Below, one piece after another: positions 42,101 to 57,100 of a stretch of DNA of 64,000 nt. Source of the stretch: Antedon mediterranea. Its lineage: Eukaryota; Echinodermata; Crinoidea; Comatulida; Antedonidae. Each line of letters starts with the position of its first letter. The first letter of the stretch is position 1. The DNA lies in contig NC_092677.1 in assembly GCF_964355755.1 (NCBI RefSeq), forward strand, positions 2,487,001 to 2,551,000, in the 5' to 3' direction. Under the pieces are notes generated by a model. It did no database searches, was not told the origin of the DNA, and worked only from the letters and a program-made list of their open reading frames with translations. A program made the translations under genes and the position numbers.

Positions 42101-45100
42101 AAAATACCGTTTTTTTTTTTTACATGACAAAAGGTCACCATTCGTGTTTTTATTTTCTGTCGCTGTTAGCTGCTTTACACACATGTATAGATATATTCGG
42201 CGAAAATGTGGAGCGAATACGTCACAGTTTTACTAAATAAATGTGTGTGGGGAAGCTAAAATGTCTGACCAACTAAAAGGTAATAAAAGGGACAACCACA
42301 TTTATAAAGACATTTCTAAAAAAATAAAGCAGGAGTATGGAATAAACTTGTCTCCAAAGCAAGTAAACTCAAAGCTGAAGAGCCTGCGAAAGCAGTACAA
42401 CATTGCAAAATACAATAACTCGGGGAGGGAACAAATTAATTGTCCCCATTACGATGTTTTCTGTGCTCTCACAACATCTCTATCACTAGGGCTAGGCTCT
42501 TGAAAGTGAGACGTAAAACTTCCTTTATTGCGACTTTTAATTATCGATCAAATAAATGAATGGCAATTTGGGTAAAAAAGATGAAATTTAACACGACCAC
42601 CCAAGAAGTATTGTTAGCAGAAACGGGGTACTAAAAAATACGGTATAAAAAATACCGTATTTTTATACCGTATTTTGAGCAGTTGCAGCAGAAACAGGCC
42701 CCTAGTAACATTACAATGTTTTAGTAACATTACAATGTTTTAGTAACATTACAATGTTTGGTAAATATTAGAATGTTTAGTAACATTACAATGTTTGGTA
42801 AATATTACAATGTTTAGTAACATTACAATGTACATAACAATTATATATTTATTGTACATTACAGATTTACATCATGCAGTGTGTATTGATATACTAATTG
42901 TTCAAATTAACATTTTATAAATTATGTTTATATCTAAATAATTCACATTAAACATACATTTAATTGAAAAAAATTAAATAATTGTAATATTCATACAAAT
43001 ATTTACATGCATATACTTAACATTAATGTGCAGTGTACATGAACATTCATGAATAATTAACATACATAATTATATTAACATATAAACATATTTTATCTTT
43101 TTAAAATTTACACTTCATGCTTGGTAAATTTGTCAGTGGTACTATGGGTTTAATGTGGTACCCTAAATATTGTAAATAATTATTCTGAGTTTCTATGGTA
43201 TATTAAAGAATTTATATAAATATTTAGTTATTAATAATAATATACTTATATATCCTATTTATTTTGTAAAACTAGTTTTCCAGAAAAAGATGATAATGTG
43301 TCATATGCAAATTAGGAACACCTGTTTTACAATGTAAATGTATGACATGAGAAGATAATGAAATCAAAGAATGGGAAAATGACAAACATTTAAATGAAAT
43401 AAAATAAATGACATACCGGTAAATATAACTACTGTACAGAAGAAAACAAAATGGAAAGAGGATCACAGAAATAAAGTGATTCAGTAAGAAGGAAAGTAAT
43501 TCAAAGGAAGTACATATACAGTCAACTCTCTCAATACCGGACACCTTTGGACTGGCCGAATATGTCTAGTTTTCCACAAAGTCTAGTATTTGTTTGTGTT
43601 TTTAATGATAAAAATGAATTTGGAACCTTTAGTACCTCACGAAAACTCTGATATTGAGATAGTTTACAGTATTCAGATAGTACAGTATTGGAAGAGTCGT
43701 CTATATTACAAATAGAACAAATAATTTATAATAATAATTTATTTGTTTTAACTACAAGAAGGAATGAACAGACAGTAACAATCATCAAGAAGGAAGACTT
43801 TCTAAATTTAGTGGTAAACTAAATCTCATTGCAAACAAAAGAACAGTAACCTTGGAGGAACGAATCAAGAAGAAGAAGAAAATAGCATTAACAGAAGTGT
43901 GTACAGATAATGTACTGATGATAATGTTTATGTATAAAAATAACCCAAATAATAGAACCGATTCAAAGATTATCAATCTATTTATTATTTTATTTATTTC
44001 TACTTTAATAGATTTTAAACGTTCCAAACCCACGGGCAAGCTTATATCCAGAGGCCCTTTGTCAAATAATTTTTTTTTGAAAAACATAAATGAATAAATA
44101 AAAATATTACTTGCTGAATATAATCCCATGGTTGCGTATAATCCCACCCACTAATTTAGACTAAAACCTTTATCCATTGTTAATACAATTCGACGTATAT
44201 TTTTTAAAGAAATGTCGTCATATTTAAATGATTACAAAATTATTATATTTTAAAAACATATTTATTTATTTAAAAACTCCATTATAATTATGTCATATAA
44301 ATCATTTACAATAGTTTATATTTTATTAAAATCAAAGCATACTCATGATGTCACACTCCTTATTTGGGTTATTTTAAACAAGGTGTAGATTATTTTATTC
44401 AGTTAAGAGACACAAAAACATAAGGAAGGTTGTTAAAAATTCTAAAACTTTGAAAATACATGAAAGTATGAAAAAACGGTGTGAAGGGAAGAAAGGAAAT
44501 GAAAGTATTAAAAAGTATAAAAACTAGAAAAAATTAAAAATAGCATACAGATCACCAAAGAATATATGCATAGTATTTGCATATATTTACATAAATTTGA
44601 ATATTAATGAGTGCAAAGACAACAACTAAAGTGAGTGTAAAACAAGACTTACTCAACAGAACGACAGTGTGAACGGTCACTGGAACTTTATTGTGTAAAT
44701 ACAAATAAAAGGAGAAACAACGCTGTTAAGTGGATGCAAGCAAAATCACCATGACTAAACTATAAAAACATTTGTTTTTGCTTTTCTTTTATCAACAACA
44801 AATTATATCTCAAAAATTTAAACCGGGAATGGATGTAAAAATGATTCTACTGCAGTTAAACTACAGTAATAACATGTCTTTACTGCTTTAAAGCTTTGTC
44901 TACACTATCAAACTAGCATGATAAAAAAGTGTGATGTACCCAAATAGTAGTGATATGCCTAAATATGGTAGTGATGACATCATCATGTCCATATATTGCA
45001 CTTCACAGATAGTGTCTGTAGAAAGAGCTTTATGTATGATTTTAGTTTATTTCAGAAGTTTTTTCGGAAGTCACTGCAGTGGATAGTTTCTAAAAAAAAT

Positions 45101-48100
45101 GTTTCCCAATTGCATAACCAGGTTAAAGAGTAAAGTGTAGTTACTGCATTAACTGCAGTAGAATAATTTATTTGTATTATAAAAATTAGAATTTAGAAAA
45201 TGAATGGTTTAAAGATTGTGAAGTTTTTACTAAAGAAAAGTGCAAAAACATTAATGTTCCATAGTATCATTATTACTACATTGTTACTACACACCATGCC
45301 ACAAAACCACTATGTGTAATTATAATGTTGTGTTTTTATAATCAGAAAAAAATCAAACCATTAGAGAAAAAAATGAACATTAGTAATTGACAAACTAACT
45401 AATCTATAAAACTACTTTTGATTATTTCTTCAATTTGGTTAAGTTTGTTTTTGAAAATCATGCACATCTTGATAAAACAAAAACATTACATTAATATCAT
45501 GTTTAGTTTCTAGAATTAATTATGGTAACACTGTTTTCTTTTTTATTTTTTTAATCATCCAAGTCACATAATTCTGCCATTTCTCAACTTTTTCAACAGC
45601 AAAATACCTTTTTATTTATATTCTTTCACATTCAATCAAGAAATCACACCAATAATAGCAAATGAAATGAGTATGGAACAATCCTATGTTTAATAACTGA
45701 ATGGAAAGGGTTTGTTTGTGGTTTTTATTAATATCACAATATTTCAATCATTGTTGAGGGATTTAAAAACATCAACATATCACAAGTGTCGTTTGATACA
45801 CTCAATGTATATATCTCACTAATGGACTGCTAACGCTCACAGTTAGCGCTTTCAGCCTGCTAGGCCTTCTCCTGTATATCCACATTACATGTAATGCAAT
45901 CGGCTAAGTGTATCAATTTAGGTTTACTTGCTGCCTCGTAAAATGTTTTTCTCCTCATTATCATTAAGTTTCAAATTAATTTCATAATAGCGTTATTATT
46001 CTTCGATTCGGTTTAATAATTAACATTTTTCACAAGTCTGTCATTCCGATTTCCAAATGCCAATGGATACCGATTATTAACTTAGTTAAAGTTAAAAACA
46101 AAAAACCCACAAATTCAGATATAAATTTAGATCGTACACATTTAAATATGCATTTATTGGGGTTGATTTCCAAGGAAAGACTTTTAGAAAGATCGCATAA
46201 AATTAGATCTTAAAAACTGCAAAACAAAAAAAATTTACATTTTAATGAAGAACTGTGTCAATCTCTAATAACATTTCAATGAATAAATTAGCAATAATTT
46301 TCAAATAAAAAAAAAATTAAGATGAGAATATAATATAAATGTAATACTTTTCTAGAAGTTAGAAAAAAAACGAGTTTGTTGGCCTTTTCGTTAAAACTCA
46401 ATCTATTCATCAACATATTTATCATAATTTTCCATAATAAAGAGATTTACACAGAATCTCTCGTTACAAGTTTTTTTCTCATTTTTTTTGTGTTTTTTTT
46501 TTTGGAAAGATATTGATGACAAAAAAGTAAGGCGATATATGCACTTACGTAAGAACTAATTTGAAACTTAACACCAATATTCATTACCTAAGTATCATGT
46601 TGTTTTACTAAACAGACCTATTTATATGACATTATTCATGCATTATCATAATGTCAATCACCTAAATATAAGCAAGTGATTTAGTGGTAAGTACACTTTT
46701 CTTCATATAAAAATTATTACGTTTATAAATATATTTTATTATTGAAATATGATTATATTGTTTGAAGGTTTGCATGGCGAAATCAAATGTTAAATATCAC
46801 TATTTGTAGATACATCTCTCCATCATTTTAAATAAAGCTTAAGGTAAAAATGTTTGAAGGTTTGCATGGCAAAATCAAATGTTGATATAAAGTTTTCGGT
46901 ACACCACTTATATTAGTTCTGAAAAGAACTGTTTCTCAACGTTGCGATCAATATGCTTTGATTGTCCTCAGGAGTGAGAATGCAGAAAGTTCAGGAAACT
47001 GGGAATATGAAATAATATTACCACCACACGTGAGCCATTACCAAATAACTGCTACCATCACAGACCCAACTATTATCGCTACCAAATCACTACTACATAA
47101 ACCAGAACCAACTCCACCACCACCACCAATACCTACTATCTCTACCACAGTTTACCAACTCCACCACCACCACCAATACCTACTATCTCTACCACGGTTT
47201 ACCAACTCCACCACCACCACCAATACCTACTATCTCTACCCCGGTTTACCAACTCCACCACCACCACCAATACCTACTATCTACCACGGTTTACCAACTT
47301 TACCATAAATACCATTACCAATCATACAGATGTGCTCTTTTAAAGGGGATACATGCTATAACAAATAAAGAATTTTAAAAACTCAACAAAATTAATAAAA
47401 ACCTACCTTTTTGAACGCCTTCCATGAGTTGCTTTTATTTTTTCCTCCCCCTAAAATAATTCAAAAGTGAGTAAACATCGTCAAAATAAGAAATCTATTG
47501 AAAATACATCATGCAGAAAAATAAGTAAATATTAGTAAAAATATTTAATTTATTCGCAAAATTCAACGACTCATTCAATCTTAATTTGCATAATGTGCAA
47601 ACTTTATCATGCTACAGTACCCCAGATACAATTTGCATAAATCAATTTGCATAAATCAATTTGCATATAAAATGTTAATACACTCTTTTACAAAACCCAA
47701 GAATAATATATATTTGCAATACATTTTGCTTATATAAAAGAATGTACCCAATGGAGCAATTGAACATACAGTATATAATATAACCGTGTCTTCTAAGACA
47801 TATTTAGTATTATTTTATAATTATTAGAAGAGTATGATAGTGCTTGTCTTTGTTTCGGGAGCAGAAAAGTTGATGCGGCTATTTTTTAATTGATCTCTTA
47901 CGTTGGTCTGCTTAACTCAAGGACCAAAATGTTAGTCCGCGCAGGTAGAGACTTAATTTCGATTGGCGATGACATATGACTCAAGATCTACGCATGTTAT
48001 GCCGTTGGTTATATCTCATGTTCCTCTGTAAAACTTACGCCAAGGAATTGAGCAAGGACGTTCCTATTGAATGCGCACAGTGAATTAACATTACCTAACC

Positions 48101-51100
48101 AGTCCTTACATCTTAGCTTGTTACATATCACAAATCTCAATAATAATGAATTATTTGATTTGAAGTGTTTGTTTGTAAATGTGTACAAGTGTTCTGTCGT
48201 ATACAAGTGTTCTGTTGCATACAAGTGTTCTGTTGCATACAAGTGTTCTGTCGTATACAAGTGTTCTGTTGCATACAAGTGTTCTGTTGCATACAAGTGT
48301 TCTGTTGCATACAAGTGTTCTGTTGCATACAAGTGTTCTGTTGCATACAAGTGTTCTGTTGCATACAAGTGTTCTGTCGTATACAAGTGTTCTGTTGCAT
48401 ACAAGTGTTCTGTTGCATAAAAGTGTTCTGTTGCATACAAGTGTTCTGTTGCATAAAAGTGTTCTGTTGCATACAAGTGTTCTGTTGCATACAAGTGTTC
48501 TGTTGCATAAAAGTGTTCTGTTGCATAAAAGTGTTCTGTTGTATACAAGTGTTCTGTTTCAAATACAAGTGTTCTGTTGTAAATACAAGTGATCTATCGT
48601 AAATACAAGTGTTCTGTTGTAATTATACAAGTGTTCTGTCATAACTAGAAGTTTTCTAGTGTTCTGTTGTAAATGAGTTCTGTTGTAAATTTGTTCTGTC
48701 GTAAATCTAAAGTGTTCTGTCACAGAAGCATGTGCATTTTGTTATAAATGTGCATTCTGTTTTAAATGTAAGTGTTCTGGGTCTAATGAGTTGTAATCGG
48801 CAATATACATCTTGCGGCGCTTCAGGGAACAATGATTACTTTCAAAATACCAATCACTTATAAAATGTACGATAAACTTGTTAATCTGGTCTTACTCATT
48901 AAAAACCATGTATTGATTAAGTCAATGTACTTAAGATTTAAGTCCCAAAAGTAATGGTGGTAGAACAAGTTTACGCATTTAACCTTCCTTTCAATCATTT
49001 TGTTATATATTTTGTTTGAATAATTTTATTTGTAAATAAAAGTGAATCATATTGGTGTAAAACAAGGCAATCAAACAACAGGACACTAAGCTCGCCTTGC
49101 CAAGATAGGAACTCGTAACAGTCCTTTGATCTTATGTCTGGCAGCAACAAATACCAACAGTACTGTACTAGGTACATATTCTCCATAGCTTGTGGTGTCT
49201 GTTAAGGGTACTGATCTTGTCGCATCCACAGATAAATAATTTGATCTTATGTCTGACTGCGACAATACCAACAGTAATGTACATATTCTCCGCGGCGCGT
49301 GTTTTTTAAGGGGCGTGGAAGTAATAGTGTCGCCGCCACAGATAAACCTTTTGATCAAAATCCTGTTGTTACGATTGCCTTGGTTGAAATATAACAAGTT
49401 TTATATTAGTGTTTATCAAAACGATCACGTTTGATATGAACAGTTATACATTAATATTATATATACTTACAAAGCATTAAGGCTTATTACACATTTGAAT
49501 GTCACAATTATCTTATAATAATGATCAAGTAACGATGACTTTATTTCTGTGCTAATAATACATATATATATATATCTAATTATCTGATGTTTCACAAAAT
49601 TTATATTAAGTGTTATTTGAAAACAATGAAGATAAAATAAAGTTTGAGTGTACATTATGAATTATAATAATATTGTAAATGGAATGATAATAGTAGATAT
49701 TGGAATAGTTATTGGTATGGAAATAGAGTGCCATCCCATCGCTTACATTGAATGGGATAGATGGAATGGATTGAATGGAATGAAAGAAAGAAGTAAGGGT
49801 GGATGGATGGATGGAATGGAAAGAGGAATTAGTAGAATGGATGGCTCACAGGGTTTGGGGTAAATGGCAAAATAAGCAATGTGGTCATGTTACAAGAGTT
49901 GTCAAAACAATATAGATTATCTGATAAAACTCCTAGAAATAGCAAGCCTTTTGCCATTTCTCCCTGACTGATTACCTTGTCGTCAACAGTAGATATTGGA
50001 ATAGTTCTGGTATAGAAATGGTGTGCCACCCCTCGGATTGAATGGGATAGAAGGGATGGATGGAATGGAGGGATTGAATGGGATAGAAGGGATGGATGGA
50101 ATGGAGGGATTGAATGGGATAGAAGGGATGGATGGAATGGAGGGATTAAATGGGATAGAAGGGATGGATGGAATGGAGGGATTGAATGGGATAGAAGGGA
50201 TGGATGGAATGGAGGGATTGAATGGGATAGAAGGGATGGATGGAATGGAGGGATTGAATGGGATAGAAGGGATGGATGGAATGGAGGGATTGAATGGGAT
50301 AGAAGGGATGGATGGAATGGAGGGATTGAATGGGATAGAAGGGATGGATGGAATGGAGGGATTGAATGGGATAGAAGGGATGGATAGAATGGAGGGATTA
50401 AATGGGATAGAAGGGATGGATAGAATGGAGGGATTGAATGGGATAGAAGGGATGGATGGAATGGAGGGATTGAATGGGATAGAAGGGATGGATGGAATGG
50501 AGGGATTGAATGGGATAGAAGGGATGGATGGAATGGAGGGATTGAATGGGATAGAAGGGATGGATGGAATGGAGGGATTGAATGGGATAGAAGGGATGGA
50601 TGGAATGGAGGGATTGAATGGGATAGAAGGGATGGATGGAATGGAGGGATTGAATGGGATAGAAGGGATGGATAGAATGGAGGGATTGAATGGGATAGAA
50701 GGGATGGAGAGAATGGAGGGATTAAATGGGATAGAAGGGATGGATAGAATGGAGGGATTGAATGGGATAGAAGGGATGGATGGAATGGAGGGATTGAATG
50801 GGATAGAAGGGATGGATGGAATGGAGGGATTGAATGGGATAGAAGGGATGGATGGAATGGAGGGATTGAATGGGATAGAAGGGATGGATGGAATGGAGGG
50901 ATTGAATGGGATAGAAGGGATGGATGGAATGGAGGGATTGAATGGAAGGAAAGAAAGAAGGAAGATGGAAAGACGGAGAAGATAGATTGAATGATAAACT
51001 TGTGACTTAATTATTTCTCATAATAAAGTTTCAGTAAAGTTTTGTTAATGAATAATAAAGGCTGATTATAATAATTCCATGAATTCTTATTAGATATTCA

Positions 51101-54100
51101 CAAACACATGAAATGTGATGGAATAATATAGAAAGCTTTGTCAGATACGGTAGTTTTCTAAAAAATCAGATGAGTTACGTCATTGACTAAAGAGGCTTTA
51201 TGTAATTTACGACAATAGAAGTGTTTTGCAACCAATTTGGTGTCGGGTTTTCAATGAGTTTTCAGTTTATGAGTCAGACTAGAAATAATATTATTACTGA
51301 GTTTGTGATTTAATATTTAGGACACATTACATTATTATATGTTTAAAAACTAGTTTACAGTTCAGCCGGTATAAAATATTAGAATTTTCTTGTAACTGTT
51401 AATGTGCAATATATTTTCTTTTATAGTTAAGAAAATCATTAATATGTAATCAAATCAACTTTGTATCAATTTGAATGCCTGAGACACTGTACTTCAACTT
51501 TGTTTCGACAAGACCAACTGGCCAATTGACAAACCAAAATTCTATGAAGGCGTTTATACAAGATTTGAGCTACCAAGAAATTACTGATATCAACAAGACT
51601 AACTGACCAATTGACCAATACACACAGTATTCTGCCGACAATTCTATGAAGGCGTTTATACAAGATTTGAGCTATCAAGAAATTACTGATATCAACAAGA
51701 CTAACTGACTAATTGACCAACACTTACAGTATTCAGCCAGAAATTCTATCAAGACATTTAATACACAATTTAAGCTACCAAATAAATGATAATTATGATA
51801 TTGACAAAATATTCAGCAGAAAATGTAAGACATTTACACAGAATTTGAGCAACCAATAAACGACTGAAATCAAACTAACTGACCAATCGACCCTTATTCA
51901 GCCGACAATTTCATAGAAAAGAGTACAATAACATCTTTTATTAAACGTTAAATCATTTTTCATTCCATTTCTAAGAAGTATATGAATTTCTTAGTTAAAA
52001 GAAATCATAAGTGCAAACAAATGTTAATACTATATAGCGATGAACTAAGGAAGTACATTATATATTCATAGAAAACTTAAGTTAAGTATAAACTAAGACG
52101 AGCCGACTAAATCCAATCGACTCTACCCATTATAGCATTAAATGGAAAAATAAAAACCTGATAAAATAAACTTGGGAATCATTCAAACAAAAATTATAAT
52201 ATATGTTTCTTTTTTATTATGAATATTAATAAAAATAATAATAATAATATCAAGATGGTCATGTGACCATGTTAAACCAATCGAAGAACTTCAAGTCTGT
52301 TAAATTAAAATAGATGTTTATTACGTGTCATGTGTCTACCACAGTACTTGACAGATAGCCCCTTGTGCCTGCCATTCTGCGGTTATTTACCCACAAAGCT
52401 TGAGGCTTTGTAGTTTGACATGGGTGACACTCTCGCTAAATTTATGGCGTATTCACTAGTAGGCATGTGCCAAATATGGGCATACATTGTGATTTATCCT
52501 ACGGCATCTGCAGCTAGTGGCACGCTTTCAGCCACAACAAATTTCAATCACATTAACGACTCTAAATGCATAAAGTGAAAAATGGCGTACCACAAAAATC
52601 TAACTTTAACTAAAAATTCACTTTCTCTTTGCACATTATTTTGGCAGAAATAGTAAGTTTTGTTAACAAACATACAACTGTTACAAAATTATTACAAAGA
52701 ATTTTCATTTTTTGTTGTTTTTCTTGATACATTATTTATCTATTCAAATCAGATAGTATTGTAAAAAAAAAAAATCATATTTTTAATTTATAAAAAGAAT
52801 GTATATAATCAATTTAGTATTTGCAATTCTACTTTTGTAATCTGTTCTGAAGTAATTTCAGTCAATACGGCACCGTTTTATTCATTTTAACATGTTAGCT
52901 CAATTGCTGTCATGACAACATGATACTAAAAAAACATTCATTGAACAGACAATTTTTAAAAGTACATTGTAATTATTGAAGTATTAATTTTGTTTGGCCA
53001 ATGGCCAACGTATAACCTTCATTGTCTACTTTTATTGCAGAACAAAATACAAATTCATTAATAGCTAATAATTTGTAATTTAAAATAAATAAATACATTT
53101 TGATTTTAGGTTAAAACATTAATTATGATCCAAGTAATTGTTATTGAATTAAAAAATTAGATTACTATGAAATGACAAAAAACGCAAACCAAATTCTATA
53201 AAACTATATTCCATAGTATTAAAAATATAATATAATAATGTATAATTAATGCTAGATTCTTCTCGGTACATCATCCCTATTATTAAAAAACATTAAACAA
53301 ATATTTTATAAATCAAATTGTTATGTGCTTATGTCTTGGCCCTCTAGAACAAACCAGACTGGAAAAATTATTTATTTTGTTTTAAAAACTTATTGTATTT
53401 TCTAAGATATGTTAAAAAGTTATAAACCAAGATTTGCATATTTCAAAATGTATCCTTTTAACAATAATAATAATTATTATTATTATTAGAATTATCATTT
53501 TATCATCCTTAATATGAACAAAAATTATAATTATCCCAATAAATTATTCATCTTCAAACTTCAGTTGACCTAATTAATAAAACAATGTTTCATAAATAAT
53601 ATAAAACAAAATCTGTTCTTTGCTCAAAATTAAAACAAGTTTGAAATGAAAATCAAAATTATTATAATAAATTAAAAGGAAAAAAATGTTTTAGAATTTA
53701 CTAAAAAACTAAATCTAAAAGAACTAAAATATTTAACTTTTAAAATGTAAACACAACTTATAATAATAAACACAAAAAAAACATATTTTAATTTTATTAT
53801 ATTATTATAAATATTAAAAAAATATACGTTTCATAATATAAAAATACATAATTTTCAATTTCAAAATGTTTAAAGTATTTATTAATTAGAAAATACTTTT
53901 TTTATATAACTTTATGAAACTAAATTTTTTTTAAACATCAGAAAAAAATAAACATATACCTTGAATAATATATATAATCTAATTTTAAAATGTAAAATGC
54001 TGGAGCTTTTATGGGTAAAACCTTTAATCTGAAAATGTGTAATGAACTAGTAGCCTAAGCCGAGTAATCTATCATCTACTACCAAACTAAACGCATCTAC

Positions 54101-57100
54101 TTTACCAAACGGCCGAAAAGACAAAGATAAAAAAACACAAATCATATAAATTCGGCGTCACATTACCTGGAGAGCATCAGAAAAAACTAATCAAACCTCA
54201 CTGAATAAGACATTATAAATTCCTGACTGTGAATTGCCAGCAATGATTAAAAAGTTTCCAAAAATTTCCTCCAATTAATATAATACCTCAGAAAATCTCA
54301 AAAATTCTTTCAGGTCTCGGCCCCAACGTAGCACGGGCGGCGAAGTTTTCACCATGCTTGGAAGTTTCTTATTGAGAAGCTGTTTAATAAGCTGTAGTAC
54401 TTAAAGCACAGCCCAAGCAACGAGTATCCAATAAGGGTAGTGATAAAAATTACTCTACGCTAACCTCTAAAAGAGACGACCAGCGTCGTAAGCGGATATT
54501 ATACATCGTTTAAGCTTGTTCTGCTGAAGTTGTTCATCCGTGGCAGTAAGGCCTAGAATCTCATGTCAGAGTATATAGAATATTGATGCTGATGCTGCTA
54601 ACAGAGTTAGTATCTCGGATGTTTAATCCCAACAAACGGTACACGATAATGGTTTGTTTCAGTCTATTCTCTGGAGGATTGTGAACGAACGGCTACCTGT
54701 GATAACTAGCGTTTAAATTAAACTGCAACGATGACATTGACTTCGTTTAAAAAGAAGTAAATAAATAAACAGATGCGGTAACAAAGTAATCAGAACCTGT
54801 CTATTATTTGCAAGTTATACAAAAAAGTGACATTCAAACATTGTCACCTAAATACTTGTCTACGAGCTAATTGACTTGTCATTTGATTATCATTATTAAT
54901 TATTATTACAATATTTGTAAATGAATAACAATGTCAAACAAATAATAACTAATATTAAATTTTCTTTTGTTTTATATTGAAATAAAAAAATTTAAAATTC
55001 CACTTTCTTTTTAGATTGATAAATAATGTGTAATTTGTGAATGTTCATATTTTGTAAATTTGGTTAATAAATTTATGTTTATATGTTTAATGCATAAATA
55101 CATAAATAACACGCTAATCTAATCTATACATATAAAACAGATTAAAAAAACAATATTACAAACCTAAATCCAAATGAAAATGACTATATAATTTAATTTT
55201 GAATAAAAAAAGTTTGAATTAAAAGACCTTTACTATAACTGTAATTTTAATGCAAAATAATTTTTTTTTAAATAGGGAAACATTATGGGACTATTTTCAA
55301 GATTAGGTACACAGTTTAAAAAGTACCTCAAATTAGTGGTTGGTGAACCTATTGGGTCATTGTTTATAATTTAGTGGGAAGAGCTTAAGTTTATCTAATT
55401 TAGTGGGAGGAGCTAAAGTTTATCTAATTTAGTGGGAGGAGCTAAAGTTTATCTAATTTAGTGGGAGGAGCTAAAGTGTATCTAATTTAGTGGGAGGAGC
55501 TAAAGTCGATCCAATTTAGTGGGAGGAGCTAAAGCTTATCTAATTTAGTGGGAGAAGCTAAAGTTTATTTAATTTAGATGGAGCTAAAAAATATAGCACG
55601 TTGAATCAACTTATGAATGGCTTTATTTAACTGTGTATACATGGTTGTTGTGTTCACCATTGTGTCACATCAACACAATTCTAATTAAGTTCTCAAATTA
55701 CAAAGTTAAGTATCTTATCTTCTTATTGCCAATTATCTTTAATAAATTAGCTTTATCTAAGCTAATTACTGAACTCTCATCTCAGGAATTATTACAGATT
55801 CTACTAACTTTATTTGTGAACATCACACAGAAGTTCTGTTAGTGGTTTAAACTAAACCTGAAGTTAACGAAATGATTGCTCTATTTGTAACAATAATGTT
55901 CTTTTAATTCAATTAACCCTTTTCAATTTGCTTAATTTAAGCACTCACTATAACAATCCCTTTAATAAGGCTCACCATAAGAGGTGGAGCTTCAAAGTGC
56001 TGGAGAACGGAGCGGTGTAAATGGTTCCTCTACTTTTAATTTAGTTTTGGGCTATTTTAGGATATTTTATGGATCATTTTTGTGTGTAAAGTGCTTAGAA
56101 CATTGTACTAGGCGCTATACAAGACTACCATTGTTATTATTATCCTCAATTATGATACTTAAAAATAAGGTAGATTCAGTATTGTTAAATGTAATGAAAA
56201 TGACAGCACTTCATTTTGCCCGGTCCCCTTAATCCTGAACCTCCCCCCCGCCCCCCACTGCTTTATACCCCATATAATTATTATTATATTATAACTATAA
56301 TATCATCACTATCACCTAGCAAGTAATATTAGAAATTATAGGCCGAGTTTGTGTATAAGGTAATGAAGGCAATTAGGATTTGTAAAATAATCTTTAATAA
56401 GAGGTATAAATTGATGACATAAACACAGGAAATCATCCTTGCATCATATTAACAATATTATAAAGAGATTTACAGCTGGATAGTGAGTAAAAGGTTCAGA
56501 CAGATCTTGTTTTATATACTTTGTACATTGACAGCCGACCTGGTGCTGGAGGTGTGTGTGACTAAACTAACTAACAAGAATATGACAGACAAAATGCCCA
56601 AATGATAATATATGTATACTAGTGCAGCATAATGGGAATGTATGGATCCACATGGGAGTTTGACTCTACACTATCAAACTAGTTTGACAAAAAGGTGTGA
56701 TGATATGCCCAAATATTGTAGTGATATGACATCATCATGCCCATATATTGGCACATCATTACACTTTTTTTGTTATAAAATTTACTTTCTGGCTATGATC
56801 AGAAGCTTGTCTAAACATTCATCAAAATCTACTAGAAACTGATCCAAGAATATTTAACTAGAATGTATAGCATGAAAGTTAGATGTAACCACGGTATTCA
56901 ACTGGTGATTGGAGAAACTGAAGAGGGCGGCAGACTGATGACTAAGATTACCCTCAATAGGTAAAACTCTCAACCAAAAAATAAGTCAACATTACCTCCA
57001 AGTTCATTGAACTATGACATACCATATTCTTCCAAATCTCTGCTTTTGATATGTATAAACTACTGTATTATATTCCAATGCAAACAAATGTAATTATTCC

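Larger units (their letters stand above)
41806..42842. repeat. 19-bp minisatellite split by the Myb-like transposon
   Basis: Unit TAGTAACATTACAATGTTT, about four copies left of the transposon (41806-41890) and seven right of it (42704-42842), with variants GGTAAATATTACAATG. The array phase continues across the insertion. Confidence 0.85.
40807..47406 (-). other. RhoGEF intron (6.6 kb) before the Ser-rich linker exon
   Basis: Phase 2 intron. Contains the Myb-like transposon in its minisatellite, MITE C at 43519, the candidate 27-nt microexon at 44653, nested MITEs at 44838 and the 48-bp repeat at 47110. A small inverted repeat (GCTAACGCTCACAGTTAGCGC) lies at about 45828. Remaining sequence is featureless and AT-rich. 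Confidence 0.8.

Noticed and set aside
46958-47308. Plus-strand Pro-rich frame
   Set aside because: The C-terminal half is a CCA-rich tandem repeat, the first half has no recognisable domain, and it lies antisense in an intron.
48009-48602. Several overlapping Cys/Thr-rich frames on both strands
   Set aside because: They come from the 18-bp tandem unit, whose length keeps the frame.
50023-50985. 320-codon plus-strand frame with a 12-residue repeat
   Set aside because: It is the by-product of a stop-free 36-bp minisatellite, lies antisense in a RhoGEF intron and has no flanking coding sequence or splice sites.
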